A stretch of 64,000 bases of DNA from Xylogone sp. PMI_703. Its lineage: Eukaryota; Ascomycota; Leotiomycetes. Shown in pieces: positions 24,701 to 36,199 of the stretch. Position numbers and translations under genes: made by a program. Under the pieces are notes generated by a model. That model was not told where the DNA came from. It searched no databases and saw only the letters and a program-made list of their open reading frames with translations. Every line of letters begins with the position of its first letter. Position 1 is the first letter of the stretch. The stretch covers positions 2,418,001 to 2,482,000 of the forward strand of contig JAJTUQ010000005.1 in the NCBI GenBank assembly GCA_021399445.1, in the 5' to 3' direction.

Positions 24701-27038
24701 AGGTCTCCGAACAAGGAACGTTCTCGGGCTTAGGAAATATGGGAGGTTATATATCTAAATTGAACCTCCCAACTCCGGAATGGAAAGTCGATCCTGAAAT
24801 CGTCCCCGTTGAGGATGCATCCTGGGGATCTATCATTAGCAAAGAAGAATGCCGAATAAGTACTACTTCTGTTGAGGCGAAGGATGCTATGGCCAAAGGT
24901 TCGGGCAGAGGTAAGGGAGATATGTCTGTCTACTATTATTACATTAGTGCTGTTGGATGGCTACCAACAGTGATATTCGCCATCGGTATTTGCGGGTTTG
25001 TAGTATGCTTTTCGCTTCCAGGTATGTCCCGCTACAGGTATATTCTAGCGTTTGAAAGCTAACTTGAGTACAGCAATATGGGTAAAATGGTGGGCGGCAG
25101 CAAATGCCAAGGCTCCGTACAAGGACATGAGTTATTACTTAGGAATTTACGGACTTATCGGGGCGCTGGCGTTGATCTGTCTTATGGCGAGTAGCTGGTA
25201 AGTGAAATCAATTCGCTCTTCTTTATTATTTGTGCGTGATCTGATTTCTCGACAGGCAAATGATTATCACCATGGTACCTCGATCTGGAGAGAATTTCCA
25301 TCACATATTATTGAAGACTGTTTTAAGGTATCACTATCTCCCCCTGACTAGATTGAGTACTAGCTGAAGAGTTCTGTTTTAGTTCTCCGATGTCATTCTT
25401 TTCATCCACTGACACTGGAGAGACGTTGAATCGCTTCAGTCAGGATCTGCAGTTGATTGATATGGAGCTACCGCTTGCTGCCTTGAATACCTTTGCAAGT
25501 CCGTCGCCCCTCTATAATCCATATTCAGATCTAATTAGTATTCAGCATTTATTCTCTGTATTGCTCAGGTCGTGATAATTGGCGTTTCCTCTGTGTATGC
25601 CGCGATATCTTTCCCAATCATTTTAGTTGTCCTGTACTTTATCCAAAAAGTGTACTTGCGCACGTCTCGGCAGCTTCGTCTTCTAGATCTCGAAGCAAAA
25701 TCACCGCTATACTCACAGTTCTTGGAGTGTCTAAGTGGTTTGGCTACCATCCGCTCCTTTGGCTGGGGAAGAGCTCTTGAGAAAAAAAGCCTTCAATTGC
25801 TTGACGAGTCTCAGCGGCCATTTTATCAGCTATTTGCAGTGCAACGATGGCTCACCCTTGTTCTAGATTTACTAGTAGCGGGAATTGCTATCCTCCTCAT
25901 TGTTCTAGTGGTGACTCTGCGAGGAACTCTTACTGCAGGTTTTGTTGGTGTGGCGCTCCTTAACGTCATTCTGTTCAGCCAGAGTATCAAGCTCTTGATA
26001 ACCTTCTGGACAAACTTGGAAACTCATATTGGTAGTATTGCAAGAATCAAGGCTTTTACTACTGACGCCGCCTCGGAGGATTTGCCATCTGAGACGGAAA
26101 TACCGACTCAGACATGGCCTGCGAAAGGATCAATTGAATTCAAGAACGTCTCGGCAGCGTACAAGTATGCGATTATTCTCACTTAGCATCTACCTTGACT
26201 GACTATAAAGTAGGCCTTCTGAGTTTGTGCTCAAGAATATTTCTCTACCAATTGAAGCAGGACAGAAGATTGGTATTTGCGGAAGAACCGGAAGGTAGGA
26301 AAGCCTGCATTTTCAGACCTACTTTACTGACTCCATAATAGTGGGAAGAGCTCTCTAGTCCTCAGTCTCTTCCGTATGATTGAACTAAGTAGTGGAAGTA
26401 TCTCGATAGATGGGACAGATATATCGACTATACCTCGCCGTGAATTACGATCGAGGTTGAATGGGGTCCCTCAAGACGCATATTTCCTTAGTGGAAGTGT
26501 CCGGCTCAATATTGACCCTAGAAATTCCGCTACAGATCTTGAGATTACAAAAGCGCTCAAGAGAGTTCAGCTCTGGGATATTGTGAAAGAAAAGGGAGGT
26601 CTCGATACAGATATTGAAGCATTGTTCTTATCACATGGCCAGAGGCAGTTGTTTTGCCTCGCGAGAGCTATGGTTCGGAAGAGCACTATCCTCGTGCTGG
26701 ATGAAGCCACAAGCAGGTTCGTATCTCCGCAAGCTTACCGGGAATAACAGATGCTAATACCGCACAGCGTCGATTCCAAGACTGAAGAATTAATGCAACG
26801 GGTCATCCGAGAATTCTTCTTCAGCCAGACAATTATAGCAGTGGCTCATCGATTAGACACCATTCTTGATTTTGACAAGGTTGCTGTCCTAGATAATGGA
26901 GAGCTGGTTGAGTTCGATAGTCCTTACGCTCTACTGGTAGATTCATCGAGCGCGTTTAATAGGCTATATTACAGTACACAAGCTCAGATACCGGATGAAT
27001 TCGACAGCAACGATGCGTCAATTTTAGCGGCTGAGTGA
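21730..27038 (+). CDS. ABCC (MRP)-type ABC transporter, interrupted by one in-frame TGA
   Basis: Full ABC exporter of the multidrug-resistance-associated type, expected in plasma or vacuolar membrane. Fourteen exons splice to about 1532 codons, normal for the family. The start at 21730 gives a TMD0-like N-terminus ([16 protein letters not shown]). NBD1 has Walker [10 protein letters not shown], signature LSGGQ and Walker [13 protein letters not shown]2 has GRTGSGKSS, LSHGQRQ and ILVLDEATS. Introns lie at 22054-22113, 22927-22983, 23264-23316, 23551-23603, 24386-24433, 24597-24649, 25022-25073, 25198-25255, 25328-25382, 25495-25568 (GC-AG), 26165-26213, 26295-26341 and 26717-26767. In exon 4, TGA at 23502-23504 stops the frame just before [12 protein letters not shown], and no acceptable intron removes it. 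The divergent NRPS suggests a peptide exporter. It may be a pseudogene like its neighbour. Confidence 0.87.
25495..25568 (+). other. GC-AG intron in the ABC transporter
   Basis: The exon before this 74-base intron ends at a codon boundary after ACC TTT, and the intron starts GCAAGT and ends CTCAG. The nearest GT donor, two bases further on, would leave the wrong phase. Only the GC donor joins the NTF and VVIIGV segments in frame. GCAAGT is the usual form of the rare GC donor. Confidence 0.65.
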
Positions 27039-28237
27039 GTTTTGTTCTAGAGTTAAAAAATTATATGTAATTGACATCATTATTATAAACAATGAAAGTA
27101 AAGGCCTAGGATGAATCATTAATCGGCGTGGAATGCCTCAAGTACTCTCCACAGAATGGAACTCAAATGCTTAGGAAGAACTTTCCGGATCGTAGATCAA
27201 GCGGAAAGTAACCCCAGGCCTGCACGTAAAAGCGCAAGTTCGATGGGGACCTTTTTATTTGCGGTCGGAAGATTGCACCTACTATTTATTACCTAGTTAG
27301 TGCAGCAAAGATGGGGCATGTTTAGCTATCCTCAGGCGGTCATGGCTCTAAAGCTGCACGGAATCTAAATAGCGTAAGGATCGCAGAAGGATTATCACTG
27401 CTATTGATCCCATGCCAATAAGTTCTACTCATTGGCGAATCGACGGCAGGCGTTTGTCAAAGAAATGGGATGGAGGTGGACGGAAAAGCAAGGTAGTAAA
27501 GTACTTTATATGTATTGCTTGCATTGATTCTCTATGTTATACACATTTTGCAGGATGCGGTTGTCTTCTGGGGCAACCCCACCTCGCACTCCTCCGTGGC
27601 TGCAGACAGACGAGAATAAGAAATACACGGCATAACTTTGTAATGAATTAGAGTATTTAGCTGCGTCATAAGGCTGTTTTAAAGATATCCAACTATTACA
27701 AGAAAGGAAGCCCACTGTGTACTTGTACACGTCCTCCAATCTTCATGCTCCGCGCCGTCCCGTGCGGTTCGATAGCCCGCTTTCTATGCACTGCTAGGCA
27801 TAAGGCACTGAAGAGTTACTGTGCAATGAGGCATCTGTTTATCAACACATGTGTTCTAGAAACTAGTATCCTCCTGCCTTACAAGGAACGATGGGCGTGG
27901 GTAGAAGCACATCATGAGCACCGGTGATTCCAAGGGCAAAGATCAACACGGAAATCACCGCAAGGAACAATAATGCTTAGTCCTCCTGGCGTTATGTGCA
28001 TTGCAATCCTCGTCAGTTCAATATAGCTTCCTACTATAACTGTAGCTCTTCGGACGACCCTCGGATGGCCCGAAAATAGAACAGGAACGAGTTGCGGAGT
28101 TCGCCCAGTTATTAAGGTCTTCGAGAAGTATAAAAGCAAGGAAATATACCATCCTAAACATGTTATCCGGATAGTGATCAATTAGAGATCCAGTATTCTG
28201 GGCACCGCCCATACTTCTTTTCACTCATCTATTCGAT
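27039..28237. other. Intergenic, ABC transporter to GH25
   Basis: About 1.2 kb without a gene I can support. It should contain the transporter terminator and the GH25 promoter. No repeat or recognisable remnant was seen. Confidence 0.4.
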
Positions 28238-28970
28238 ATGAAATCATCCGTTGCTGTTGCATTGGGTCTGGCCGCCAGCGCTCAGGCTGCGGTGCAAGGC
28301 TTTGATATCTCTTCCTACCAACCCTCCGTGAATTTTGCAGCTGCAAAGGCCTCGGGTGCAGCTTTCGTCATAATTAAGGTATTCTTCTCCATAGCCCTCA
28401 CTCATGCGAGAAACAGCGTAGTTAATCAATCAACAACAGGCTACCGAAGGAACGAGTTACATCTCTCCGGAATTCTCATCGCAGTACATCGGCGCGACCA
28501 ATGCAGGTTTGATCCGCGGCGGCTACCACTTTGCCCATCCTGGGCAGACTACCGGCGCAGCGCAAGCTAAATACTTCCTCGCCCATGGCGGTGGCTGGTC
28601 CGGCGATGGTATCACCTTACCTGGTATGCTAGACCTCGAATCCGAGAGCGATGGTGAGTGCTGGGGATTATCGACCTCAGCCATGGTCTCCTGGATCAAG
28701 GACTTCAGCAACACCTACCACTCCAGCACTGGTCGGTATCCCATGTTGTATACGAGTCCGTCATGGTGGAAGACCTGTACAGGCAACTCGAATGCCTTTG
28801 TAAACGACAACCCACTTGTGCTAGCTAGTTGGGGAAGCTCGCCAGGGACCATCCCTGGTGGTTGGCCATATCAAACCATCTGGCAGTATGCGGATTCCTA
28901 TGCTTATGGCGGTGATGCTGACTCCTTCAATGGAGACCATGCGGGTCTTGTAAGACTCGCTACTGGCTAA
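28238..28970 (+). CDS. Secreted GH25 lysozyme (N,O-diacetylmuramidase)
   Basis: Secreted enzyme that cleaves the beta-1,4 bond between N-acetylmuramic acid and N-acetylglucosamine in bacterial peptidoglycan. Two exons with an intron at 28379-28439 give 223 residues, the usual size for fungal GH25. The first 18 or so residues (MKSSVAVALGLAASAQAA) are a signal peptide. The catalytic-barrel signatures are GFDISSYQ near the N-terminus, GYHFAHP, and DLES, which holds the acidic catalytic pair. IWQYADSY and the final barrel strand close the domain. There is no extra cell-wall-binding module. The gene looks intact and unrelated to the NRPS cluster. Family assignment is firm; a role in feeding on or defending against bacteria is inferred. 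Confidence 0.93.
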
Positions 28971-29222
28971 ATTCTGTTAAAAGATTTCACTTGAAAGCTA
29001 GATAGAACTATATGTCCAATGCCACTTCTATCTACAGTTTAATTTTGCAGACCAATCCAGCCAAATCTAACTTGAAGATGTGCTATTGATTTGCTAAGCA
29101 TGAGAGCTTGTACTTTCCAATGAAACCATTCTCACTAATTGATATTGTCGATTGCTATATTGATTCTAACAAACTAGTGATATCCAAATATTCCAGGCTA
29201 CCAACCTGCAATTGTTCTACAA

Positions 29223-30573
29223 TCAGCTTGGAATCATTTTTGCCGCCCTCATTTTCTCGAAGACATCTATATAGCTCTTTATAATATCCTGACTCTGCGT
29301 GAAACCAATTTGCTTTGCTCGGCCAAGGTCATACTGTCGATCGAACGCCGGCATTTCCAGCATCACTTTTAGAAAATCCCAACTTGCTGCCTCTAGCACC
29401 TTCCGTTTCAATCCATTGCGCGTCTCCCATGCGGTCCACTCCTGCTGGTGCATACGCATATATTCTTCCCCCGAAGGCGTAGGAGAAGATGCATCGCGAC
29501 TGACACCTTTCAGTCCAAACCAGTCGCACAATGCTGGCCATTTAACTGCCCAGCTAGTACCACCAGGGGCATCACCAACATTGAAAACCTGCTCACTAGT
29601 AGCATCCGGGTGCAAGGAAGCGTAGATATGCATGCGTGCAACGGTAGTCTGCGCAACGTCTGTATGAAGTGCGTTATAAACGACATCATTACCTGGGAAT
29701 TGAACAGTTGCACCGGGTCCTTCTCGTGAAGCGTAGAAGGCGAGGAAGAGACCAAGCGCTTGAGCTAGATTCATCACGTTGTTGTTTGGCACAAAGCCAA
29801 CCTGTTGGTATGAGAACGACAAAGCCATAAATAAATATCAAGTCCAGTCTAAACTTACTATTGCGTCAGGTCTAATCTCCGCAAAAGTCCACTTTTTGCC
29901 ATAGGACAGCCTCTTGAGTAAGTCATATTGCGCGTAGTAAAAGACTTCGTCCGCGTATGGTTCTGGAATTCGAGGATCAGACTCTTTGCAGGGAACCTTT
30001 GGCAGGCCAATCTGAAGCACGTGAACAAAGCCATACGACTAGTTGGTGTAAGTCCTTGACCTTCTTATGGTGCTTCTTTCACGAATACACACCTTTCCAC
30101 CCGTCTGTAAAGTCCAGAAGCTCAGTTGTGGGCATAATTTTTCTACAGCCTTCACTGCATTGTCGAGAAGGTCCACATTCGCTTTCTTAAGCTCTGCGAA
30201 GCCACTTATATCTGATGCCCCTTCCGGTTGCACATACGCTTTGTTTATATAGTAAGTAAACGCACACACTGTATGCTAACTTCATTCTTCTCGTACCTGC
30301 AAAGTATACGTGAGTCACTTTATCGATTCCATCGATCTTCTTTAGCCTTTCGACGAGGCTATTTGGTTCACTGGTGAGGTCAATTCCAGAATGAAGGACG
30401 AGACGTTCGTCATCCGGTAGAGAAGCTTCTGATTTAGTCAAAGGACGCCTTGTCAGACCAATAACGCGATCAAATGTGTTTGGTTGCGGATAACGGAGTG
30501 CTTCCTGTAGAATTGCCCAACCAGTAATCCCAGAAGCCCCAAAGACAAGTGCACGAGAGAATTTGCCTGTCAT
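29223..30573 (-). CDS. PRISE-like short-chain reductase (progesterone 5-beta-reductase/iridoid synthase family)
   Basis: Atypical short-chain dehydrogenase that in plants reduces enone substrates with NADPH; fungal members are mostly uncharacterised. Four exons with introns at 29802-29858, 30039-30092 and 30239-30296 give 393 residues, the normal length. The N-terminal Rossmann loop GASGITGWAI replaces the common TGxxGxxG, as expected for PRISE proteins. Other landmarks are the THVYFA strand, WTLQTGGK, and VFYYAQYD, which holds the YY-D version of the family's NFYYxxED motif. The start is the ATG at 30573, which puts the Rossmann strand at residue 7. It is transcribed away from the Zn2Cys6 gene at 31704. 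No disruption seen. The substrate is unknown. Confidence 0.9.
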
Positions 30574-31703
30574 TTTGAGAGGAAGTGAAGAATTCAAGTT
30601 ACTCGTATAATATTCCTTAGCTATCAAATACTGACAATGGCAACATTGGTTGATTTGGCATGGTTCTATATGTATACTTTGGAAGGCCAAGCCGAATTCT
30701 TAACACTACCTCGCCAAATACTGGTTCCGCCTCCAAATTTCCCGACGGCATGATAGTTATGCCGCCACAAGATGCTATCGGCTGTTTGACTTGAGTACTA
30801 ATTGCGAAAATTATTGCGAGAGGCAAACATCAAGGGTGATACTATCGAAAGCACAGAGTCAATCCAGGCCGAAGCGCGTAGCACCAGTCCGCCGTCGCCG
30901 TGCTCAGGATCTGCTTTTGCCCCATTGACAAGGGGCGGCCGTCCTTGCTACAGTAGCGCTTCCCGAACCTGTGGTGGCAACCTGTTTATTAATCATGATA
31001 CTGACATCAGTAACTTGCAGCTTCCAGCCTCAAATCTTACGCTGCAATGGAAATTCCAAAACCAACTATGCGAGAAATTGAAATGCGTTGTGAGTAAAGA
31101 TGCTTTGATTAGTAGTGATCGAAAGATTACTATTACCTGATATATATGTCTACTTTCTCCTTTTTCCCATGCTTTTTTTTTTTTCTATTTTCAAGCTCAA
31201 AAATTTTCTTAACTTATGTTAAAGTACATGAGAAATTAGTTAGAAAGAAATTTAAATAAAGGGAAAGAAGTCACTTAAGATGCAGACGAAAATGCTTAAT
31301 CATTACCAACTCAATTGTAGTGGAAATATGTAAAACAAGTCCCTCCAAGCAGAGCGTAGGATAACTGTCATTATAACCGGGAGCACCGGCCCGCGTCTTC
31401 TCTAGGCCAGATAAGGGCGCCCTATAGCATAGCACAATGAGCACAAGAATTATAACAGTGATACTTGCTTGAATCTACTTTCCCATGTTGTCTATGTGTA
31501 TAATGCCGTTTGTTGTAAAGTGACCTCGGTTTTTCACTTCTTTTATTTCTAAGCTGGTTGCCGGCTTATTTAGCACATTCCCCATATTCCGCACTTGCAG
31601 GGGGAAATATTACCCTAAGCCTCGGATTGAACCTGCGCGTTCTTTCTCCGTTCCCAATCCAACCTACTGTATCACCTTGAGCTCTGATCAACAATCTCTC
31701 AAA
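30574..31703. promoter_or_regulatory. Divergent intergenic region, PRISE reductase to Zn2Cys6 regulator
   Basis: About 1.1 kb between divergent genes, so both promoters should be here. It holds a T-rich run near 31172-31184 and pyrimidine-rich stretches after it. I could not identify paired CGG elements with certainty. Confidence 0.35.
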
Positions 31704-33547
31704 ATGAATGCCGCCGGTGCAGCCGCTCAAGTATGTGCTCACTGCAAGTCTCGAAAGAAAAAATGTGATAAGGGCTTGCCAAGCTGCAAACGCTGTGTGA
31801 GGTAAGGTCATGCATTCACTCTCTTTGACCGTAGCCTGATATTGGGATAGACTTCGCATCACTTGTCGATACGGCACCGATCCTCAAGGCTCTGGACAGG
31901 CTGACCAGACTCATGCTAGCTCCAGCTGGAGCAGCGCAGCTCTCCCAAATGACTCCGTTGTGTGCACCCGCCCCCATGCCCCGACTGATGTGCTATTTCA
32001 TTGCCCGTACATGGCATTACTCTTGAATTACTCGGGCTGTCAGTCTTTGAATACTACCCCGCTGAAAACATCTGGCCTAGATGATGTCTTCGTCGCGCAA
32101 GTGGTCGCCACGATCACGGCGCAGGGAGACGATATCAGAACCTTCATTGAAAAATATTTCACCACCATACATTGCTGGCTGCCAATAATAAATAAGAAGA
32201 AGTTCTATCGACGGCTCATTACTCTTCAAACAGCACCTAATGCTGAGTTTGCTATGCTGCTCTTATGTGTATATCTCTCCATCCAGCTGCCTGACCGAGA
32301 AAATAATCAGGTCCCGACACACGGTGCGCTCTATAATATGGTGAAGTTTTTCTATTCTTTTCTTCAGGCGGCTAGGAAGCCATCACTAGTTCTAGTGCAA
32401 TGTGGGATTTTGATTGCAATCTATGAGCATGGACAAGATATGTCTCAAGCGGCATATCTCTCAATTGGAACGTGTGCGAGCATGGGACACGCTCTAAGAC
32501 TACATAAAAATGAATATCTGGAGGCATTAGAAGGCCATGACTCCACAACTACACCAGAGGAGGCAGTACGTATCTGGTGGGGAGTAATAATACTAGATCG
32601 GTAGGTATTTTCATGTCTAACGCTTCCCCTTGTGAACTTACAGAGGATCACAACATCCATCACTCTCACTAACGTTTGTAAATGGTAGTGTAATCGCTCT
32701 CAAAGATCCCGAAAATGGATACCCTTTAGCAGCTCAGCACCCGTGCCATGATTACACTTTACCGCTGAATGACGACTCGTGCAGGGAACTCTGGAACCAT
32801 CGGTCGTTATATCCGACTTTGATGGAATCTCTCTCATCAACAGTTCAAATTGGCTCTTTTGGTCGCGCAGCTCAAGCTGCCTACCTTCTTGGGCTAGTCA
32901 TCGAGTTTGTATCTACATCAAAAAGTGACCTCAGTCAACCCTATAAAATCGTAGCCCACTTAGACTCTTCAATTCAACATGTACTTCTTAATATATTCAA
33001 TCGGTATAAAGGATCTTACACTCTATGTTGCGACGCGATTTCGATGTGTGTTAGGTATGTTTGACATATATACTCCAAAGATCATGATCTCACTAAATCT
33101 AGCGCCCTTTTTATGCTCCATCAGTATTTAATCCAACACGCAACGTATATAAAGCCCGATTCTATCAACGAAGAGGTCTCTAGGGCTGCTATTGCTGTTA
33201 GCTCGGTCATGAAGATCGTTCTCGACACAGTTTATAACGCCAATGCGTACTGCGAAGGTCCAGAGTCTCTGCCGATTCAATCGGCTCATATTTTATACCA
33301 AGCCGCAATGATGCAAATCTGCTTAAAGAATGATCCCAGTTTTGAAGAAAACTACCTCCAAAATCTTGACTTACTGCAACGAAGCCTCAGAGACTGTGCT
33401 ACGAGATGGAGGATCGCAGGTACGTATTGAGATTTCGACCGAATCGAATATTGTCTCTCCTAGCTGACATCTTTCTGCCTTTTACCAGATCGATATGCAG
33501 ATCTCATTGAACAGTCAATCACCAGGGACAAAGCTCTCTCTGGCTAA
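31704..33547 (+). CDS. Zn2Cys6 transcription factor with fungal-specific regulatory domain
   Basis: Nuclear regulator. Five exons (introns 31802-31850, 32601-32643, 33055-33102, 33420-33488) splice in frame to 544 residues. The zinc cluster is at the N-terminus: VCAHCKSRKKKCDKG, then PSCKRC, and, after the first intron, ITC, giving all six cysteines. The middle region (FRYWxx-like ITLQTAPNAEFAMLLLCVYLS and VRIWWGVIILDR) is typical of the fungal transcription-factor middle homology region. It is flanked by the PRISE reductase and the epimerase, which are plausible targets. No lesions were seen. The short last exon encodes only about 19 residues and is the least certain part. Confidence 0.88.
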
Positions 33548-34410
33548 CATGATGTAAATACTGGCTGAGGATATTTCATACAGCTCCTCGAGATTTCATC
33601 TCAAATGAGGGTGTGAGCAAATATACTCAAAACGTGACTAGATTGAAATAAATTTCGAATTTATTTAACTACCTAAGACCAAAGAGGTTATACTGACTGT
33701 ATTAAAAGTGGATAAGCGTATAAACAGTATGTGGTTTATGATATGTTATTTTCTAGATTTCGATCTTCCAGTGTCATCTTTATAACAGCAAGTATTCAGT
33801 CAGGGGCGGCTTTAAATGTCCCGTCTCGAGACGGCCTAATATTTCATCCGTGCAGCCGACGCGGAGTACAAATTTCTTGGTTTGCTTTAAATTTATTGTC
33901 TCTAGTAGTCTTTGGTCTTCCCATCGGTTCCCAGTACTGGCTAATTAGCTTCTATTATTTGCTGTTCTGCTTCTCCACAAAGCCTGGTGCTTCGGTAAGT
34001 ACCTCAGAGGCGGGGGAAGGGCGGCCGCCCCTTGCCAATCTCTCAATTCTGGATCAGGCTCCTAAATATATACCAGAATTCTCAAGTGAATGCGGAGTAG
34101 TACACTTATAAATCCCTTTAAGGCTTCACCCCGTAGGCTGTATCTACCCGGAGAATTGTCAGCTTATTGACGATGCACAATCCATATTTGTTCAATAATA
34201 CCGCAGATGGTTAATACCATACGTAGAAGGTGTGGAGCCCTGCAAGCTCGGTCAATTGGATCTTCGGATTTCTATTCCTACATATTGTGCCATCAATGTT
34301 GCCTTGCAATTGGAAGATGGTAAGAGATTATATCACATAAATAACCAAGCAGGAAGACTTCAAAAACACCATCGATTAATCATCTCTTCAACGCTATAGA
34401 CATCTGAAGC
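33548..34410. other. Intergenic, regulator to epimerase
   Basis: About 860 bases. A 126-codon open frame at 33731-34111 has no recognisable domain and a composition typical of chance frames, so I do not call it a gene. No other feature seen. Confidence 0.4.
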
Positions 34411-35624
34411 ATGGCTTTACCTCGGGCTTCGATCAAGTTACTTCTGACTGGAGCAAGCGGGTATATGTAAGTTAGCCTAGTAGCCTACTTCCCAAATTAG
34501 GTTGACGTTCTTCTCTCACACATTCTTTCTAGCGGCGGTTCTGTTCTGACTCAATTTCTCGCAACCTCGTTCGATGAGATTAAGAATCTTTCTATCTCTG
34601 TTCTTGTAAGGAAGCGTGAACATGCCGAGTACTTCGAGAGTATTGGCGTGACTCCTATACTATTCAATGATCTTAGTGAACTAGACTTGCTCAAGAAAGT
34701 TGCCTCTGATCATGATGTGGTTATCCATACCGCTAGTTCCCTCATGCCAGCACCGGCGGAAGCTCTAATTGAGGGGCTTGCCATTAGGAAAGCAGCCACC
34801 AACAACGCTGTATGGTATCTACACGTAAGTCAATACTGTTCCTTGCACTTATTTGTTGGATAGCCTTGTTAAATCATGTAAAGGTTTCGGGTGCATCTAG
34901 TATCGCGAATAGGCCAGCTACTCGTAGTTTCATTGATACCGCAGCTGAGGGTGGGGAGAAACGCGTTTTCTCAGATACTGATGATATTTATGCTTACGAA
35001 GAACGCCGTGAAGCTCTGGAACAGTATGGCCAACGCACTACCGATGTGACAGTCGTGAGGGCTGGAGAGGCCTGTGGCGTGCTAACATACATAGTAACCG
35101 GCGGCGTCTTCTATGGGCGGGGCACCGGCCACTTCCACCAAACCAGTGTCCAGATACCGTGGGTGATGCAAGTAGCACTCAATGAAGGATATGTAGAATT
35201 TATCGGTGAAGGTGCAGAAGAATGGGATCGTGTACACATTACCGATGTTGCACGTGTGTTCGAGCTGTTGCTGCAGCGACTCCTACGGCCTGACTGGGAG
35301 TCACTGCCATCAGGAAAGCGGGGATTCTATTTCGCAGATGCGGCGCTATTCTCATGGAAGGAGATGGCTGACAAGATAGCAAAGGTAGGCTATGACTTAG
35401 GTGTGCTGAATCAAGAAACGGCGCGCTCGAGCTCACTGGCGACTGTGGCAAGCAAGTTTCCTGGTGTACCGCCGGAGTTGGTTGAGCTTGCCTTGGCATC
35501 ACGAGCTGTTCTTAGGGGCTATAACACACGTGAGCTATTGGGCTGGAAGCCTCTAAAGGGCGATGAAGCATGGGACAAAACGTTCGCGGAAGACTGGGAG
35601 CTTGTCCTAAATGCACGCAAGTAG
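34411..35624 (+). CDS. NAD(P)-dependent epimerase/dehydratase family protein (extended SDR-like)
   Basis: Predicted cytosolic oxidoreductase of the NAD-dependent epimerase/dehydratase or NmrA-like group. Three exons (introns 34467-34532 and 34825-34883) give 362 residues. The N-terminus has LLLTGASGYIGG, a TGxxGxxG Rossmann motif that is completed only when the first intron is removed. VIHTASS is the conserved strand-4 signature. The usual YxxxK catalytic pair is not obvious; VFYGRGTG and the WDRVHITDVAR segment match the C-terminal half of extended SDRs. Fungal relatives are often described as nucleoside-diphosphate-sugar epimerases, but no sugar substrate can be claimed. The gene is intact and may belong with the PRISE reductase and the Zn2Cys6 gene. 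Confidence 0.87.
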
Positions 35625-36199
35625 TAGAGTTGTACAGAAATTTCAGTGGCCGCCGTGGGTTGTCTTCGTCTTTGGTACATTGTAGCCTATACTCAAAATC
35701 CCGTTGCAATCACTTCAGTCGAGGTAGTTCTCTTGTAAGGATTTAAGTTCCCTTGTGAATGATAAGTGGTATCGTAGAGAAGAGAAGACTACAACAAAAC
35801 ATAGCCTCATGGTTTATTGCCAGCGTTTGCTGCGGTAGTGAACGTTTTGAGCCCCGCCTTTTAGAAACAAGAAGGGAAGCCGGAAGGTAGCTGCCAAGCA
35901 TGGCCGTTGTTCATTGAGTTAGTTACCGGCATAGTGAATGTTAACAACGTGCCTCGTTAATTGGACTAACATTGTCCCGGCAGTATCTTTTATCGCGCTG
36001 TAACCCAATCAGCATTACAGCTATATACTTGATAGGAATGGTAGATTATGTTAGAGGCTTCTTTACGCGAAATAATGGAGACCTGCCGAGCACGTGTATG
36101 CTCTTTAACGTTTCTAGAAAATCCTATAGTGGGATGCGGCGGATTCATGGGAGTCTGTATATAGGCTCCTGCTTCAACTCCCCTACCGACTAAATATGA
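35625..36199. other. Intergenic, epimerase to GH28
   Basis: About 575 bases with no supported gene. The GH28 promoter should lie in the right half; a TATATA-like stretch occurs near 36020 and 36160. Confidence 0.35.

Noticed and set aside
31165..31190. T-run as a possible retroelement tail
   Set aside because: No reverse transcriptase, target duplication or element body nearby.
33731..34111. 126-codon open frame between regulator and epimerase
   Set aside because: No domain, no splice partners and a composition like chance frames.
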